DNA of 64,000 nucleotides from positions 34,218-98,217 of the forward strand of contig CANLBJ010000010.1 in assembly GCA_947488905.1 (NCBI GenBank), read 5' to 3'. The notes under the pieces were generated by a model that was given only the letters and a program-made list of their open reading frames with translations, was not told the origin of the DNA and did no database searches. The position numbers and the translations under genes are program-made. The stretch is from Ulvibacter algarum (GTDB lineage Bacteria > Bacteroidota > Bacteroidia > Flavobacteriales > Flavobacteriaceae). Below, piece after piece: positions 26,757-35,603 of the stretch (position 1 is its first letter; each line of letters begins with the position of its first letter).

Positions 26757-26811
26757 CAAAGCTTGTTTTTTGCTATAGGCTTTATTTGAGTATTTTGCAT
26801 AAAAAATATTT

Positions 26812-27468
26812 GTGAACACACATCAATACATAATAAACGACGTTCAACCTTTTGCATCTAACAGTAGCATAAAGGAACTTCAATCTGCTTTTAACCAGCT
26901 CACTTACAGTCATTTTCCTATTATAAAAAATGATGTATTTGAAGGCTGTATTAGTGGCACAGACGTTCATTGTTTTGAAACTGACAAAACAATTGATGAC
27001 TATTCTTATACAATTGAGCCCTTTTTTGTAAGACTAGACACAAACTGGTTAGATATACTAGAAGCGTTTGCGCTACACAACTCTAACATCATGCCTGTTC
27101 TAGATGAGAACAACCAATATAAAGGATATTATGAACTAGGCGACATTATAGGGATTTTTAATGATACTCCTTTTTTAAATGAAGCTGGAGGTATCATTGT
27201 AGTAGAAAAAGGTGTACGTGACTATTCTTTTAGCGAGATATGTCAAATAGTTGAATCTAATGACGCAAAAATACTAGGGGTTTTTATCTCTAGCATTAAT
27301 AGTGACACCATGCAAGCTACAATAAAAATAGGTCATCAAGGTATGAATGAAATTGTACAAACTTTTAGAAGATATAGCTATAATATCATATCTAGCCATG
27401 ATGAAGATTTGTTATTAGAAGATCTAAAAGAAAGGTCTAATTATCTTGACAAATACCTTAACATCTAA
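26812..27468 (+). CDS. CBS domain-containing protein
   Basis: Predicted nucleotide-sensing protein of 218 residues: two CBS motifs (about 5-58 and 65-122; FPIIKNDVFEGCISGTDV and IMPVLDENNQYKGYYELGD are their second halves) and an ACT-like C-terminal region (about 130-200). No catalytic domain is attached. The start is GTG at 26812; no ATG is available upstream. It is followed after 3 bases by nadK, an arrangement conserved in Flavobacteriaceae, so it may modulate NAD kinase or the envelope genes downstream. Confidence 0.85.
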   Translation: MNTHQYIINDVQPFASNSSIKELQSAFNQLTYSHFPIIKNDVFEGCISGTDVHCFETDKTIDDYSYTIEPFFVRLDTNWLDILEAFALHNSNIMPVLDENNQYKGYYELGDIIGIFNDTPFLNEAGGIIVVEKGVRDYSFSEICQIVESNDAKILGVFISSINSDTMQATIKIGHQGMNEIVQTFRRYSYNIISSHDEDLLLEDLKERSNYLDKYLNI

Positions 27469-27471
27469 GCA

Positions 27472-28350
27472 ATGAAGGTCGCAATTTACGGTCAATTTTA
27501 CCATAAAAATAGTGGAAAGCACGTGATGAGCATCATAGAGGCTTTTCAGAAAAAAAACATAACTCTAATTATTGAAGAAAACTATAAGAAACTTGTAGAA
27601 AAAGAGCTAGACAAATCTTTAGGCGACATTTCTACCTTCACTTCTATTGACAACTCTTATGACCTATTTATAAGTATAGGAGGTGATGGTACTATCTTAA
27701 AATCAATAACTTATGTAGGCGCACTTGGGGTTCCTATTGTAGGTATTAATACAGGACGTTTAGGTTTTTTAGCTACTATTCAAAAAGAGCACGTTTCAGA
27801 AAGTATTGCAAGCATCATTGACGGCGACTACACAATTTCTGAAAGAAGTTTACTGAGTATAGAAACTACGCCTGCTCAAGAAAATATTACAAAGCTTAAT
27901 TTTGCATTAAACGAGGTTGCTGTTAACAGAAAGAACACAACCAGTATGATCAAGGTGGATACACAGGTTAACGGCAAGTATTTAACGACCTATTTTTCTG
28001 ATGGTCTAATAGTAGCAACCCCTACAGGGTCTACGGGATACTCTTTAAGTTGCGGAGGGCCAGTTATTGACCCAAGCACAAGCAATATTGCATTAACGCC
28101 TATTGCACCTCACAACTTAAGTGCTCGCCCACTAGTTTTACCTGATGATTGTGAGATTGACCTTGCTGTATCGGGGCGTGAAGACGAATTTTTAGTTTCT
28201 CTAGATTCTAGAATAATGACGCTTCACATAGACACTACACTACGCATAAAAAAAGCACCATTTAAAATAAAACTTGTACAACTCAAGGATGAGAGTTTTA
28301 TAAAAACACTACGAGAAAAGCTGCTTTGGGGAGAAGACAAACGCAACTAG
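27472..28350 (+). CDS. nadK: NAD kinase
   Basis: Phosphorylates NAD to NADP in the cytoplasm. The 292 residues carry GGDGT at 70-74 in ISIGGDGTILKS, the NTGRLGFLAT segment after it, and the glycine-rich TPTGSTGYSLSCGGP near 183-197. Complete in length. It is co-transcribed with the CBS gene. A 106-base spacer with a TATATTTG box follows before the DUF6089 gene. Confidence 0.97.
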   Translation: MKVAIYGQFYHKNSGKHVMSIIEAFQKKNITLIIEENYKKLVEKELDKSLGDISTFTSIDNSYDLFISIGGDGTILKSITYVGALGVPIVGINTGRLGFLATIQKEHVSESIASIIDGDYTISERSLLSIETTPAQENITKLNFALNEVAVNRKNTTSMIKVDTQVNGKYLTTYFSDGLIVATPTGSTGYSLSCGGPVIDPSTSNIALTPIAPHNLSARPLVLPDDCEIDLAVSGREDEFLVSLDSRIMTLHIDTTLRIKKAPFKIKLVQLKDESFIKTLREKLLWGEDKRN

Positions 28351-28431
28351 GCAATAAAAAGTTCTTATAATTGTTAATCATCTAGGCAAAACAGTCAGCT
28401 ACTTAATGATGCTAGTTGCCTTAGTAATTAG

Positions 28432-28439
28432 TATATTTG
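28432..28439 (+). promoter_or_regulatory. TAnnTTTG promoter box before the DUF6089 gene
   Basis: TATATTTG lies 17 bases before the ATG at 28457 and inside a longer in-frame extension that starts at 28406, which supports the shorter start. Confidence 0.5.
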
Positions 28440-28456
28440 CAAACTTTTACAGAAAA

Positions 28457-29146
28457 ATGAAGTATTACGTAATCATATTATTATCATTATTAAGCACCTA
28501 TAGCTCACAGAGTCAAACCTATGAGGCTGGTGTATTTGCTGGTGGCGCTAACTTTATTGGTGATGTAGGTAGATCAAACTATGTTTACCCTAATAGTCTA
28601 GCTATAGGAGGCATTATTAAATGGAATCGCAGCGAAAGACATTCTTTTAGAGCTAGTGTTATAACAACTAAGCTATCTGGAGACGACGCAGACTCTCACG
28701 AAACCAGAAGAAATGAAAGAGGCTATACTTTTGAAAATAATATTACCGAGCTTTCTCTTGGGTTAGAATACACCTTTTGGGAATTTAACATGAATAATGG
28801 TAATCGTGCTCAAACACCTTATTTATACACAGGATTAACATACCTTATGTATGACTCGTTAAGACTAGATAGCGCAAATAATACAATGGAAAAATACGAC
28901 AATACAGGAGATTTTGCTATCCCTATGGTATTGGGCTACAAAACAACCTTTAGCACAAATATGATTGTTGCTTTTGAAATTGGCGCACGTTATCTACTTA
29001 GTGATTCTCTTGACGGAAGTGTTTCACCTAACAACGAATACACCGATAGACAATTTGGAGATACAAATAACAATGATTGGTATGTCTTTACTGGTATCAC
29101 ATTTAGCTTTACCTTTGGACGACAACCCTGCTACTGTAATTTTTAA
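28457..29146 (+). CDS. DUF6089 family outer-membrane beta-barrel protein
   Basis: A 229-residue exported protein: signal peptide MKYYVIILLSLLSTYSSQSQ, then a small beta barrel with alternating aromatic strands and a C-terminal FSFTFGRQPCYCNF. Function is unknown, but the gene is a constant neighbour of uppS and bamA in this family. A longer frame begins at 28406, but it would bury the signal peptide behind 17 residues and contains the TATATTTG box, so 28457 is preferred. Stop and next start overlap as TAATG (29144-29148), which implies translational coupling to uppS. Confidence 0.85.
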   Translation: MKYYVIILLSLLSTYSSQSQTYEAGVFAGGANFIGDVGRSNYVYPNSLAIGGIIKWNRSERHSFRASVITTKLSGDDADSHETRRNERGYTFENNITELSLGLEYTFWEFNMNNGNRAQTPYLYTGLTYLMYDSLRLDSANNTMEKYDNTGDFAIPMVLGYKTTFSTNMIVAFEIGARYLLSDSLDGSVSPNNEYTDRQFGDTNNNDWYVFTGITFSFTFGRQPCYCNF

Positions 29147-29883
29147 TGGACTTAGAAGCTCAAATAGACGAAAAAAAACTACCTAAACACATTGCAATCA
29201 TAATGGATGGCAATGGTCGTTGGGCAAAACAACAAGGTTTTTTAAGAGCCATAGGCCATCAAAATGGCACTAAAGCTGTACGTGAAACCGTTGAAACATG
29301 CGCAAAAATTAATGTGCCTTACCTCACGCTATATGCCTTCTCAACAGAAAATTGGAACCGTCCTAAGCTAGAAGTTGAAACGCTAATGAAACTTTTAGTG
29401 TCTTCTCTAAAGAAGGAGATCAAAACCTTACAGGATAATAACATCAAGCTAAACGCAATAGGCAATCTTGAGTCATTACCAAAAAAGGCACAAAGAGAAC
29501 TTCAAGATGTTATAAGTAAGACCAAGGGAAACAGTAGGATGACCCTGACATTAGCACTAAGTTATGGAGCGAGAGAAGAAATCACAAAAACTATTCGTGA
29601 GATTAGTCTTAAAGTGAAAAATAACCTAATTTCGCCGCTTGATATTGATGAACGTTTAGTAAACGACCATCTGTATACCAATAACTTGCCAGATGTAGAT
29701 TTATTAATACGTACCAGCGGAGAGCAGCGTATAAGTAATTTCTTATTGTGGCAAATTGCTTATGCAGAATTATCATTTACTGATACGTTATGGCCCGATT
29801 TTACAAAAAAACATCTTTTTGAGGCAATTTTAAATTATCAAAATAGAGAAAGAAGATTTGGAAAAACAAGTGAACAACTTTAA
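29146..29883 (+). CDS. uppS: isoprenyl transferase (undecaprenyl diphosphate synthase)
   Basis: Makes the C55 lipid carrier for peptidoglycan and other envelope polymers by cis-prenyl addition. The 245 residues show IAIIMDGNGRWA with the catalytic D21, TLYAFSTENWNRP, and the C-terminal DLLIRTSGEQRISNFLLWQ and ELSFTDTLWPDF motifs. Complete. Coupled to the upstream DUF6089 gene by a one-base overlap, and its 3' end overlaps the start of bamA. Confidence 0.97.
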   Translation: MDLEAQIDEKKLPKHIAIIMDGNGRWAKQQGFLRAIGHQNGTKAVRETVETCAKINVPYLTLYAFSTENWNRPKLEVETLMKLLVSSLKKEIKTLQDNNIKLNAIGNLESLPKKAQRELQDVISKTKGNSRMTLTLALSYGAREEITKTIREISLKVKNNLISPLDIDERLVNDHLYTNNLPDVDLLIRTSGEQRISNFLLWQIAYAELSFTDTLWPDFTKKHLFEAILNYQNRERRFGKTSEQL

Positions 29884-32437
29884 CACGAAAGCAGGATTGC
29901 ATACATTTAAGACGTTTTTATACACCGCATTAATTGCATTGTTTTTTTCATTAGGCTTACATGCCCAAGAAAATGACCTCGACAACCCACAGCTATTTAC
30001 CCTTAACGAAATAAAAGTTACAGGTGCTCAAAATTTTAATGAGCAAACTGTAATTGCTTTTGCAGGCTTAAAAAAAGGTGATAAACTTTACATCCCTGGA
30101 GAGAAGCTAAGCCAAGTAACTAAAAAATTATGGGAGCAAAATCTTTTTAGTGACATCGCTTTTTATGTGACTAACATAGATGGAAACTATATTGACCTAG
30201 AGCTATACATCGTTGAATTACCTAAACTAAACGAGGTAACCTTTGAAGGTATAAAAAAAGGGAAAGTAAAGAAACTTAAGGAAGATAATGGGCTTAAAAA
30301 AGGAACCAAAATCACAAAAAACCTTATTACAACCACAAAAAACTATATTACAAATAAATATAGAAAAGATGGTTACCTAAACACTAGCGTTTTAATTAGC
30401 ACTAAACCCATAGCAGATTCTACTGGAGTTACCATTGGAGAGGACATGAAAGTACTCATCAATAAAGGAGAACGTGTTAAAGTAAAAACTATAGAATTTG
30501 ACAATAACGAAGCCTTATCAGACAAACAACTGAGGGGAGCAATGAAAAACGTTAAACGTAAGAATCCTATTAGATTTCTTAAACGAAGTAAATTTTCTGA
30601 AGAAGGATTTAAAGAAGACAAAGAGTCTATTGTAGCTAAATATAAAGCAAGTGGTTATAGAGATGCACGTATCGTATCTGACACATTAACGACTATAGAC
30701 GAGAAAAATGTTGCTTTAAATTTAAATATTGAAGAAGGTCGCAAATACTACTTTGGTGATATACGCTTTTTAGGGAATAGTGTTTATACTGACTCTCAAT
30801 TACGTCAAGTAATGGGAATTAAAAAAGGAGAAGTTTATAACGGTATATTATTACAAGAACGTATCACTGACGACTCTGACCCAGAAGCAAACGATCTTAC
30901 AAACTTGTATCAAAACAACGGATATTTATTTTCAAACATAAACCCTGTAGAGGTTGCTGTTCGTAATGACACTATTGATTTTGAAATACGTATTAGAGAA
31001 GGTAAAATAGCCTACTTTGATCAAGTAACAGTAGTTGGTAATAACAAAACAAATGATCACGTTATCTATCGTGAATTACGTACGCGTCCTGGCCAAAAAT
31101 ACAGTAAGCGTAATGTAGTTCGCACCATTAGAGAACTAGGTCAATTAGGATATTTTGACGCAGAGCAACTATCTCCTAACTTTAAAAATGTAGACCCAAA
31201 CAACGGTACATTAGATATGGAGTACTCAGTAGTTGAAAAAGGATCTAGCCAGATTGAACTACAAGGTGGTTATGGTGGAGGAGGTTTTGTAGGTACTTTA
31301 GGACTTTCTTTTAACAACTTCTCTTTACGCAACTTATTTAATAAAGAAGCTTACAAACCTATCCCAATGGGGGACGGTCAAAAACTATCTTTAAGAGCAC
31401 AAGCAAGTACGTTCTACTCTACATATAGCTTATCTTTAGTAGAACCTTGGTTAGGCGGTAAAAAGCCAGTACAATTGAGCACTTCGTTCTCTCACACAGT
31501 ACAATACTTTTATGACTTTCAGTCAAGAGACGTAAACAAGAATCGTAAATTTTTAATTACAGGTGGATCTATTGGTATTGCCCAGAGATTAAAAGTACCA
31601 GATGATTATTTTACATTATCTCAAGCAATTAGTTTCCAGCACTACAATCTAAAAAACTATAATACTGGTTTATTTACTTTTGGTGACGGTTTTGCAAACA
31701 ACCTTGCATACACTATTGGACTAAGCAGAAACAACACAGCAACGAACCCCGTATACCCTGTATCTGGTTCAGAATTTAGCTTGACAGCAAAGCTTACACC
31801 TCCTTTCTCACTTTTCAACAAAATTGATTACGGAAATCTTGGTGAACAAGCAGAATTTCAAGACGCAAATGGTGATGCTGATCAAGCAAAAATTGACCAA
31901 GAGCGTTTTAAATGGTTAGAATATTACAAAGTAAAGTTTAAAGGAACTTGGTACACAAATATTGTAGACAAACTTGTTTTAAGAAGTCAGGCAGAGTTTG
32001 GTTTCCTTGGTGCATATAATCAAGAAAGAGGTACAGTACCTTTTGAGCGTTTCTTTGTGGGTGGTGATGGTCTAGGTTCATTTAGTCTTGATGGACGTGA
32101 GGTAGTTCAATTAAGAGGATATCCTAATCAATCACTTTCTACTTCAGATGGAAATACCATTTTCAATAAATTTTCGTTAGAAGTAAGATACCCTATCACA
32201 CTTAAGCAGCTTGCATCAATATATGCACTTGGTTTTGTAGAAGGGGGAGCAGCATATGATGGCTTTAGGGAGTACAATCCTTTTAGCATAAAACGTTCTG
32301 CTGGAGCAGGATTACGTATATTTATGCCTGCATTTGGTTTATTGGGTATTGATTTTGGTTATGGTTTTGATCCAGTTTTAGGAGGAAATGAACGTAATGG
32401 ATGGCAAACTCACTTTATCATTGGACAACAATTTTAA
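29858..32437 (+). CDS. bamA: outer-membrane protein assembly factor BamA
   Basis: Core of the machinery that inserts beta barrels into the outer membrane. The protein of up to 859 residues has a signal peptide (FLYTALIALFFSLGLHAQ), about five POTRA repeats (35-450; for example IKVTGAQNFNEQTV and VTVVGNNKTNDHVI), and a 16-strand Omp85 barrel with VRGYP-like motif LRGYPNQSLS and a C-terminal HFIIGQQF beta-signal. The start codon is non-ATG: TTG at 29858 or GTG at 29870, both overlapping the end of uppS, so translation is coupled. Confidence 0.94.
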   Translation: MEKQVNNFNTKAGLHTFKTFLYTALIALFFSLGLHAQENDLDNPQLFTLNEIKVTGAQNFNEQTVIAFAGLKKGDKLYIPGEKLSQVTKKLWEQNLFSDIAFYVTNIDGNYIDLELYIVELPKLNEVTFEGIKKGKVKKLKEDNGLKKGTKITKNLITTTKNYITNKYRKDGYLNTSVLISTKPIADSTGVTIGEDMKVLINKGERVKVKTIEFDNNEALSDKQLRGAMKNVKRKNPIRFLKRSKFSEEGFKEDKESIVAKYKASGYRDARIVSDTLTTIDEKNVALNLNIEEGRKYYFGDIRFLGNSVYTDSQLRQVMGIKKGEVYNGILLQERITDDSDPEANDLTNLYQNNGYLFSNINPVEVAVRNDTIDFEIRIREGKIAYFDQVTVVGNNKTNDHVIYRELRTRPGQKYSKRNVVRTIRELGQLGYFDAEQLSPNFKNVDPNNGTLDMEYSVVEKGSSQIELQGGYGGGGFVGTLGLSFNNFSLRNLFNKEAYKPIPMGDGQKLSLRAQASTFYSTYSLSLVEPWLGGKKPVQLSTSFSHTVQYFYDFQSRDVNKNRKFLITGGSIGIAQRLKVPDDYFTLSQAISFQHYNLKNYNTGLFTFGDGFANNLAYTIGLSRNNTATNPVYPVSGSEFSLTAKLTPPFSLFNKIDYGNLGEQAEFQDANGDADQAKIDQERFKWLEYYKVKFKGTWYTNIVDKLVLRSQAEFGFLGAYNQERGTVPFERFFVGGDGLGSFSLDGREVVQLRGYPNQSLSTSDGNTIFNKFSLEVRYPITLKQLASIYALGFVEGGAAYDGFREYNPFSIKRSAGAGLRIFMPAFGLLGIDFGYGFDPVLGGNERNGWQTHFIIGQQF

Positions 32438-32440
32438 TTT

Positions 32441-32456
32441 TGGCACGATATTTTCT
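32441..32456 (+). promoter_or_regulatory. sigma-54-like -24/-12 element before the first OmpH gene
   Basis: TGGCACGATATTTTCT resembles the sigma-54 consensus TGGCACG-N4-TTGCT, with TC in place of the GC doublet at -12. It lies between bamA and the ATG at 32473. A similar element precedes tonB (40414-40428). Confidence 0.35.
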
Positions 32457-32472
32457 AAACACTAATTAAGTT

Positions 32473-33327
32473 ATGAAATTTAACAAACTATTTTTTCTAG
32501 CAGTTGCTTTTTTAAGCATCACTTTTATGGCGCAAGCTCAAAGAGGAGTTCGCATTGGTTACATTGATATGGAGTATATCCTTGAGAGTGTTCCAGAATA
32601 TCAAGAAGCACAAACGCAATTAGACGGTAAAGTGCAACGTTGGAAAACGGATATTGACAAGATGCAAAAGGAGATTGACCAAATGAAGCTAGATTTAGCT
32701 AATGAGCGTGTACTTCTTACTAAAGAATTAATAGACGAGCGTGATGAAGAAGTAAAGTTTAAAGAAGACGAGATGCTAGATTATCAACAAGCACGTTTTG
32801 GACCAGGAGGAGATTTATTAATTCAAAAAAGACAATTAATACAACCTATTCAAGATCAAGTTTTCAATATTGTTCAAGAAATTGCAGTAAATAAAAAATA
32901 CGATTTCATTTTTGATAAATCTGCAGATGTGGTAATGCTTTTTGCAGCAGAACGTAATGACATAAGTGACATTGTTCTTAGAAGTATAAATAGAGCAGCA
33001 AAACGCACACAAGCTTCTTCTAAACAAGATAAGAAAGATATTGAGAAACGTGATTCTTTATCTATGGAAGAAGATAAAGAAGTAACAGAACGTGATACTG
33101 CTACAAAAGCGAAACAAGATGAGCGTATGTCTTTATTAGAAAAAAGACAACAAGAACGAGATTCTATAAGAGCTGCAAAAAAAGCAATATTTGATGCTAA
33201 AAGAGCAAAATTATTAGCAGAACGTCAACGAAGAAAAGACTCTATATTAAACGCACGAAATGGTGGTAACAATACACCTTCAGGACCTCCTAGTGGAGAA
33301 CCAGAAGACGGTGATGGAGGAAAATAA
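32473..33327 (+). CDS. OmpH/Skp family periplasmic chaperone, long C-terminal extension
   Basis: Skp-type holdase that carries unfolded outer-membrane proteins to BamA. The 284 residues have a signal peptide (ends FMAQAQ), the Skp core with RIGYIDMEYILESVPEYQEA and a long coiled coil (to about 175), and an extra highly charged tail of about 100 residues (Lys/Arg/Glu-rich, then Gly/Pro-rich). The tail is absent from the next gene's product. The bamA gene is 35 bases upstream; a sigma-54-like element lies between them. Confidence 0.88.
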   Translation: MKFNKLFFLAVAFLSITFMAQAQRGVRIGYIDMEYILESVPEYQEAQTQLDGKVQRWKTDIDKMQKEIDQMKLDLANERVLLTKELIDERDEEVKFKEDEMLDYQQARFGPGGDLLIQKRQLIQPIQDQVFNIVQEIAVNKKYDFIFDKSADVVMLFAAERNDISDIVLRSINRAAKRTQASSKQDKKDIEKRDSLSMEEDKEVTERDTATKAKQDERMSLLEKRQQERDSIRAAKKAIFDAKRAKLLAERQRRKDSILNARNGGNNTPSGPPSGEPEDGDGGK

Positions 33328-33373
33328 CGAATATTAAACAAAAAAAATAACACTTAATTTAAATTTGAATACA

Positions 33374-33883
33374 ATGAAACATTTTAGACTATTATTGATT
33401 GCCGTGGTACTTTTTGCAAGTGCAACTAGTTTTGTAACTGCACAAGAAAAAATCGCTCACATCGATACACAAGCACTTGTTGAGGCTATGCCAGAGATGA
33501 AAAGTGCACAGAGTCAACTAGAAAAACTACAGAAGACTTACGACACTGAGCTTAAAGGAATGGCAAAAGAGCTAGAAACTAAAATTAAGCAGTATGATGG
33601 TGAAGCACCTTCTAAAACAGAAGAAGAAAACGCTAAGCGTATTCAAGAAGTTCAAGGAATGCAAAACAACATTGGTGCATACAGACAACAAGCTTTAGCA
33701 GATCTTCAAAAGAAAGAAGTTGATATCTTTCAGCCTATCTTAGAGAAAGCTCGTACAGCTATCCAAAAAGTAGCAAGAGCACAAGGAGTACAATATGTAC
33801 TTGACTCTGCAACTGGTAACGGAGTAATCCTTGCTGATGGTAAAGATTTATTAGCAGATGTAAAAAGAGAATTAGGAATCTAA
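33374..33883 (+). CDS. OmpH/Skp family periplasmic chaperone
   Basis: Second Skp-type protein, 169 residues, close to the usual family length. Signal peptide ends SFVTAQ; the mature part begins EKIAHIDTQALVEAMPEM, then a long helical hairpin and a C-terminal beta segment (VQYVLDSATGNGVILADGKD). An upstream TTG (33365) is in frame, but the ATG at 33374 gives the signal peptide. Followed by a terminator (33899-33930), so it ends the bamA operon. Confidence 0.9.
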   Translation: MKHFRLLLIAVVLFASATSFVTAQEKIAHIDTQALVEAMPEMKSAQSQLEKLQKTYDTELKGMAKELETKIKQYDGEAPSKTEEENAKRIQEVQGMQNNIGAYRQQALADLQKKEVDIFQPILEKARTAIQKVARAQGVQYVLDSATGNGVILADGKDLLADVKRELGI

Positions 33884-33898
33884 TTTTTCTTTAAAAAA

Positions 33899-33930
33899 TA
33901 AAAAAGCTCGCTTTACAGCGGGCTTTTTTT
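33899..33930 (+). terminator. Rho-independent terminator of the bamA-ompH operon
   Basis: AAAAAAGCTCGCT / AGCGGGCTTTTTTT with a TTAC-type loop and one T-G wobble, followed by seven T. It lies 16 bases after the second OmpH stop codon. Confidence 0.88.
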
Positions 33931-34021
33931 ATGTGAAAAAAATAAAAATAATAAAAGATCCCTGACTAAAAACTTAGCCTATTTACTTTCTACTCATTAC
34001 TAACTACTAAACACTTCTATG

Positions 34022-34029
34022 TATCTTTG
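34022..34029 (+). promoter_or_regulatory. TAnnTTTG box immediately before murI
   Basis: TATCTTTG ends 5 bases before the murI ATG (34035), predicting a leaderless or nearly leaderless mRNA. Confidence 0.5.
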
Positions 34030-34034
34030 CTGAA

Positions 34035-34826
34035 ATGTCACAAACAAACCCCATAGGACTTTTTGATTCTGGTGTAGGCGGAACTTCTATCTGGAAGGAG
34101 ATACACGCATTACTACCTCATGAAAACACAATTTATCTAGCAGACAGTAAACATGCACCTTACGGTAACAAAACTGCAGAAGAAATTATTGAACTCAGTA
34201 TCAAAAACACTGAGTATCTATTAAATAAAAATTGCAAAATCATAGTAGTAGCGTGTAACACAGCGACTACAAATGCGATTGATATTCTCAGAAAAAAATA
34301 CGACATACCAATAATAGGAATAGAACCTGCTATTAAGCCTGCAGCATTAAAAACCAAAACAAAAAGCATCGGGATATTAGCAACAAAAGGAACTTTGAGT
34401 AGTGCATTATTTCACAATACAGCAGCAGAGTTTGCACAAGACATTAATATAGTTGAAATAATAGGCGAAGGGCTTGTGCCACTAATTGAACAAGGAAAAA
34501 TACACACCCCAGAGCTAACTGAGCTACTCTTTAAATATACTGCACCAATGATTGAGGCCTCAATAGATCATCTTGTTTTAGGCTGCAGTCATTACCCCTA
34601 CCTTATACCAAAACTGCTAACTATCCTTCCCGACAATATTACTATTATTGACTCTGGAGCAGCAGTGGCAAGACAAACAAAATCTGTTCTTGAAACAAAC
34701 GGCATTTTAAATACTACGGAAGAAAAACCCACGCTAGAGTTTTTAACTAATAGCGACACCAAAACACTTAAGATGCTTTTGGTAGCATATGCACAATCCA
34801 TAAGCTGCAAGAAGGTAGATTTTTAA
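34035..34826 (+). CDS. murI: glutamate racemase
   Basis: Makes D-glutamate for peptidoglycan. The 263 residues carry IGLFDSGVGGTSIW at the N-terminus and the two catalytic cysteines C74 (VVACNTATTNA) and C184 (LGCSHYPYL). Complete length. Although it lies at the end of the envelope cluster, a terminator precedes it and a TATCTTTG box sits directly before the ATG, so it has its own promoter. The 9-mer TTTCCGAAG lies in the spacer after it (34857-34865). Confidence 0.97.
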   Translation: MSQTNPIGLFDSGVGGTSIWKEIHALLPHENTIYLADSKHAPYGNKTAEEIIELSIKNTEYLLNKNCKIIVVACNTATTNAIDILRKKYDIPIIGIEPAIKPAALKTKTKSIGILATKGTLSSALFHNTAAEFAQDINIVEIIGEGLVPLIEQGKIHTPELTELLFKYTAPMIEASIDHLVLGCSHYPYLIPKLLTILPDNITIIDSGAAVARQTKSVLETNGILNTTEEKPTLEFLTNSDTKTLKMLLVAYAQSISCKKVDF

Positions 34827-34870
34827 TTTGCTTAAATTAATAGCAAGCTGATAAAATTTCCGAAGTAATA

Positions 34871-35602
34871 TTATACGAAAAAGGACAACAACTCTTTTTT
34901 CTTAGATGGGCTCACCATTATCTCTTTATTATTATTGAGCACCACGCTCCCACCCTTACCTTTTCTATATTCTACAATGGCATTTACGTTCACTAAATAA
35001 GATTTATGAACTCTTGCAAAACCAGAGGGTTTTAAAATTTCTTCAAAATACTTTAAAGTTTTACTCACTAGTTTCTTGCCGTCTTTTAGATAGATATTTG
35101 TGTAGTTATCATCTGCCTGGCAATAGAGTATATTCTCTACCTCAATCACCTCAAAACCATTTTGTACCGGTATAGTTATTTTTCCCGCTACTTGAAGTTG
35201 CTTGGGTTGTAAAACACTATCTTGCAATGTATTTTCTTTAGTTTTTATCTCGGTCACATACGCTACAGCCTCAATGAGATTATCTATAGAAATAGGCTTT
35301 AATAAATAATAACTCGCGTGAGCATTTAAAGCATCCATAGCATAATGATCATAAGCGGTCACAAAAACAGTCTCAAAAGTGCGATCTGGTACTTTTTCTA
35401 ACAAGTCAAAGGCATTACCAAAAGGCATCTCAACATCTAGAAAAACCAGGTCTAAGTTGTGATTATTAATCAATTTTAGTGCTTGATCTATATTTTCTGC
35501 TTCGCCAAGTATAGTTACTGTAGGGCAATATTTAGTAATATAATTACGTAAAATCTCTCTACTTGTCTCTTCGTCTTCTACTATGATTGCTTTTAATTGC
35601 AT
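34871..35602 (-). CDS. LytTR family response regulator
   Basis: Two-component response regulator of 243 residues: receiver domain (1-120, phospho-acceptor D56 in VFLDVEMPF, early acidic pair E9-D10) and a C-terminal LytTR DNA-binding domain (about 135-240, with SKTLKYFEEILKPSGFARVH). It follows the sensor kinase gene by one base, so both are one operon and surely partners. Targets unknown; LytTR regulators often control envelope or surface genes. Confidence 0.93.
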   Translation of the reverse strand: MQLKAIIVEDEETSREILRNYITKYCPTVTILGEAENIDQALKLINNHNLDLVFLDVEMPFGNAFDLLEKVPDRTFETVFVTAYDHYAMDALNAHASYYLLKPISIDNLIEAVAYVTEIKTKENTLQDSVLQPKQLQVAGKITIPVQNGFEVIEVENILYCQADDNYTNIYLKDGKKLVSKTLKYFEEILKPSGFARVHKSYLVNVNAIVEYRKGKGGSVVLNNNKEIMVSPSKKKELLSFFV

Positions 35603-35603
35603 A

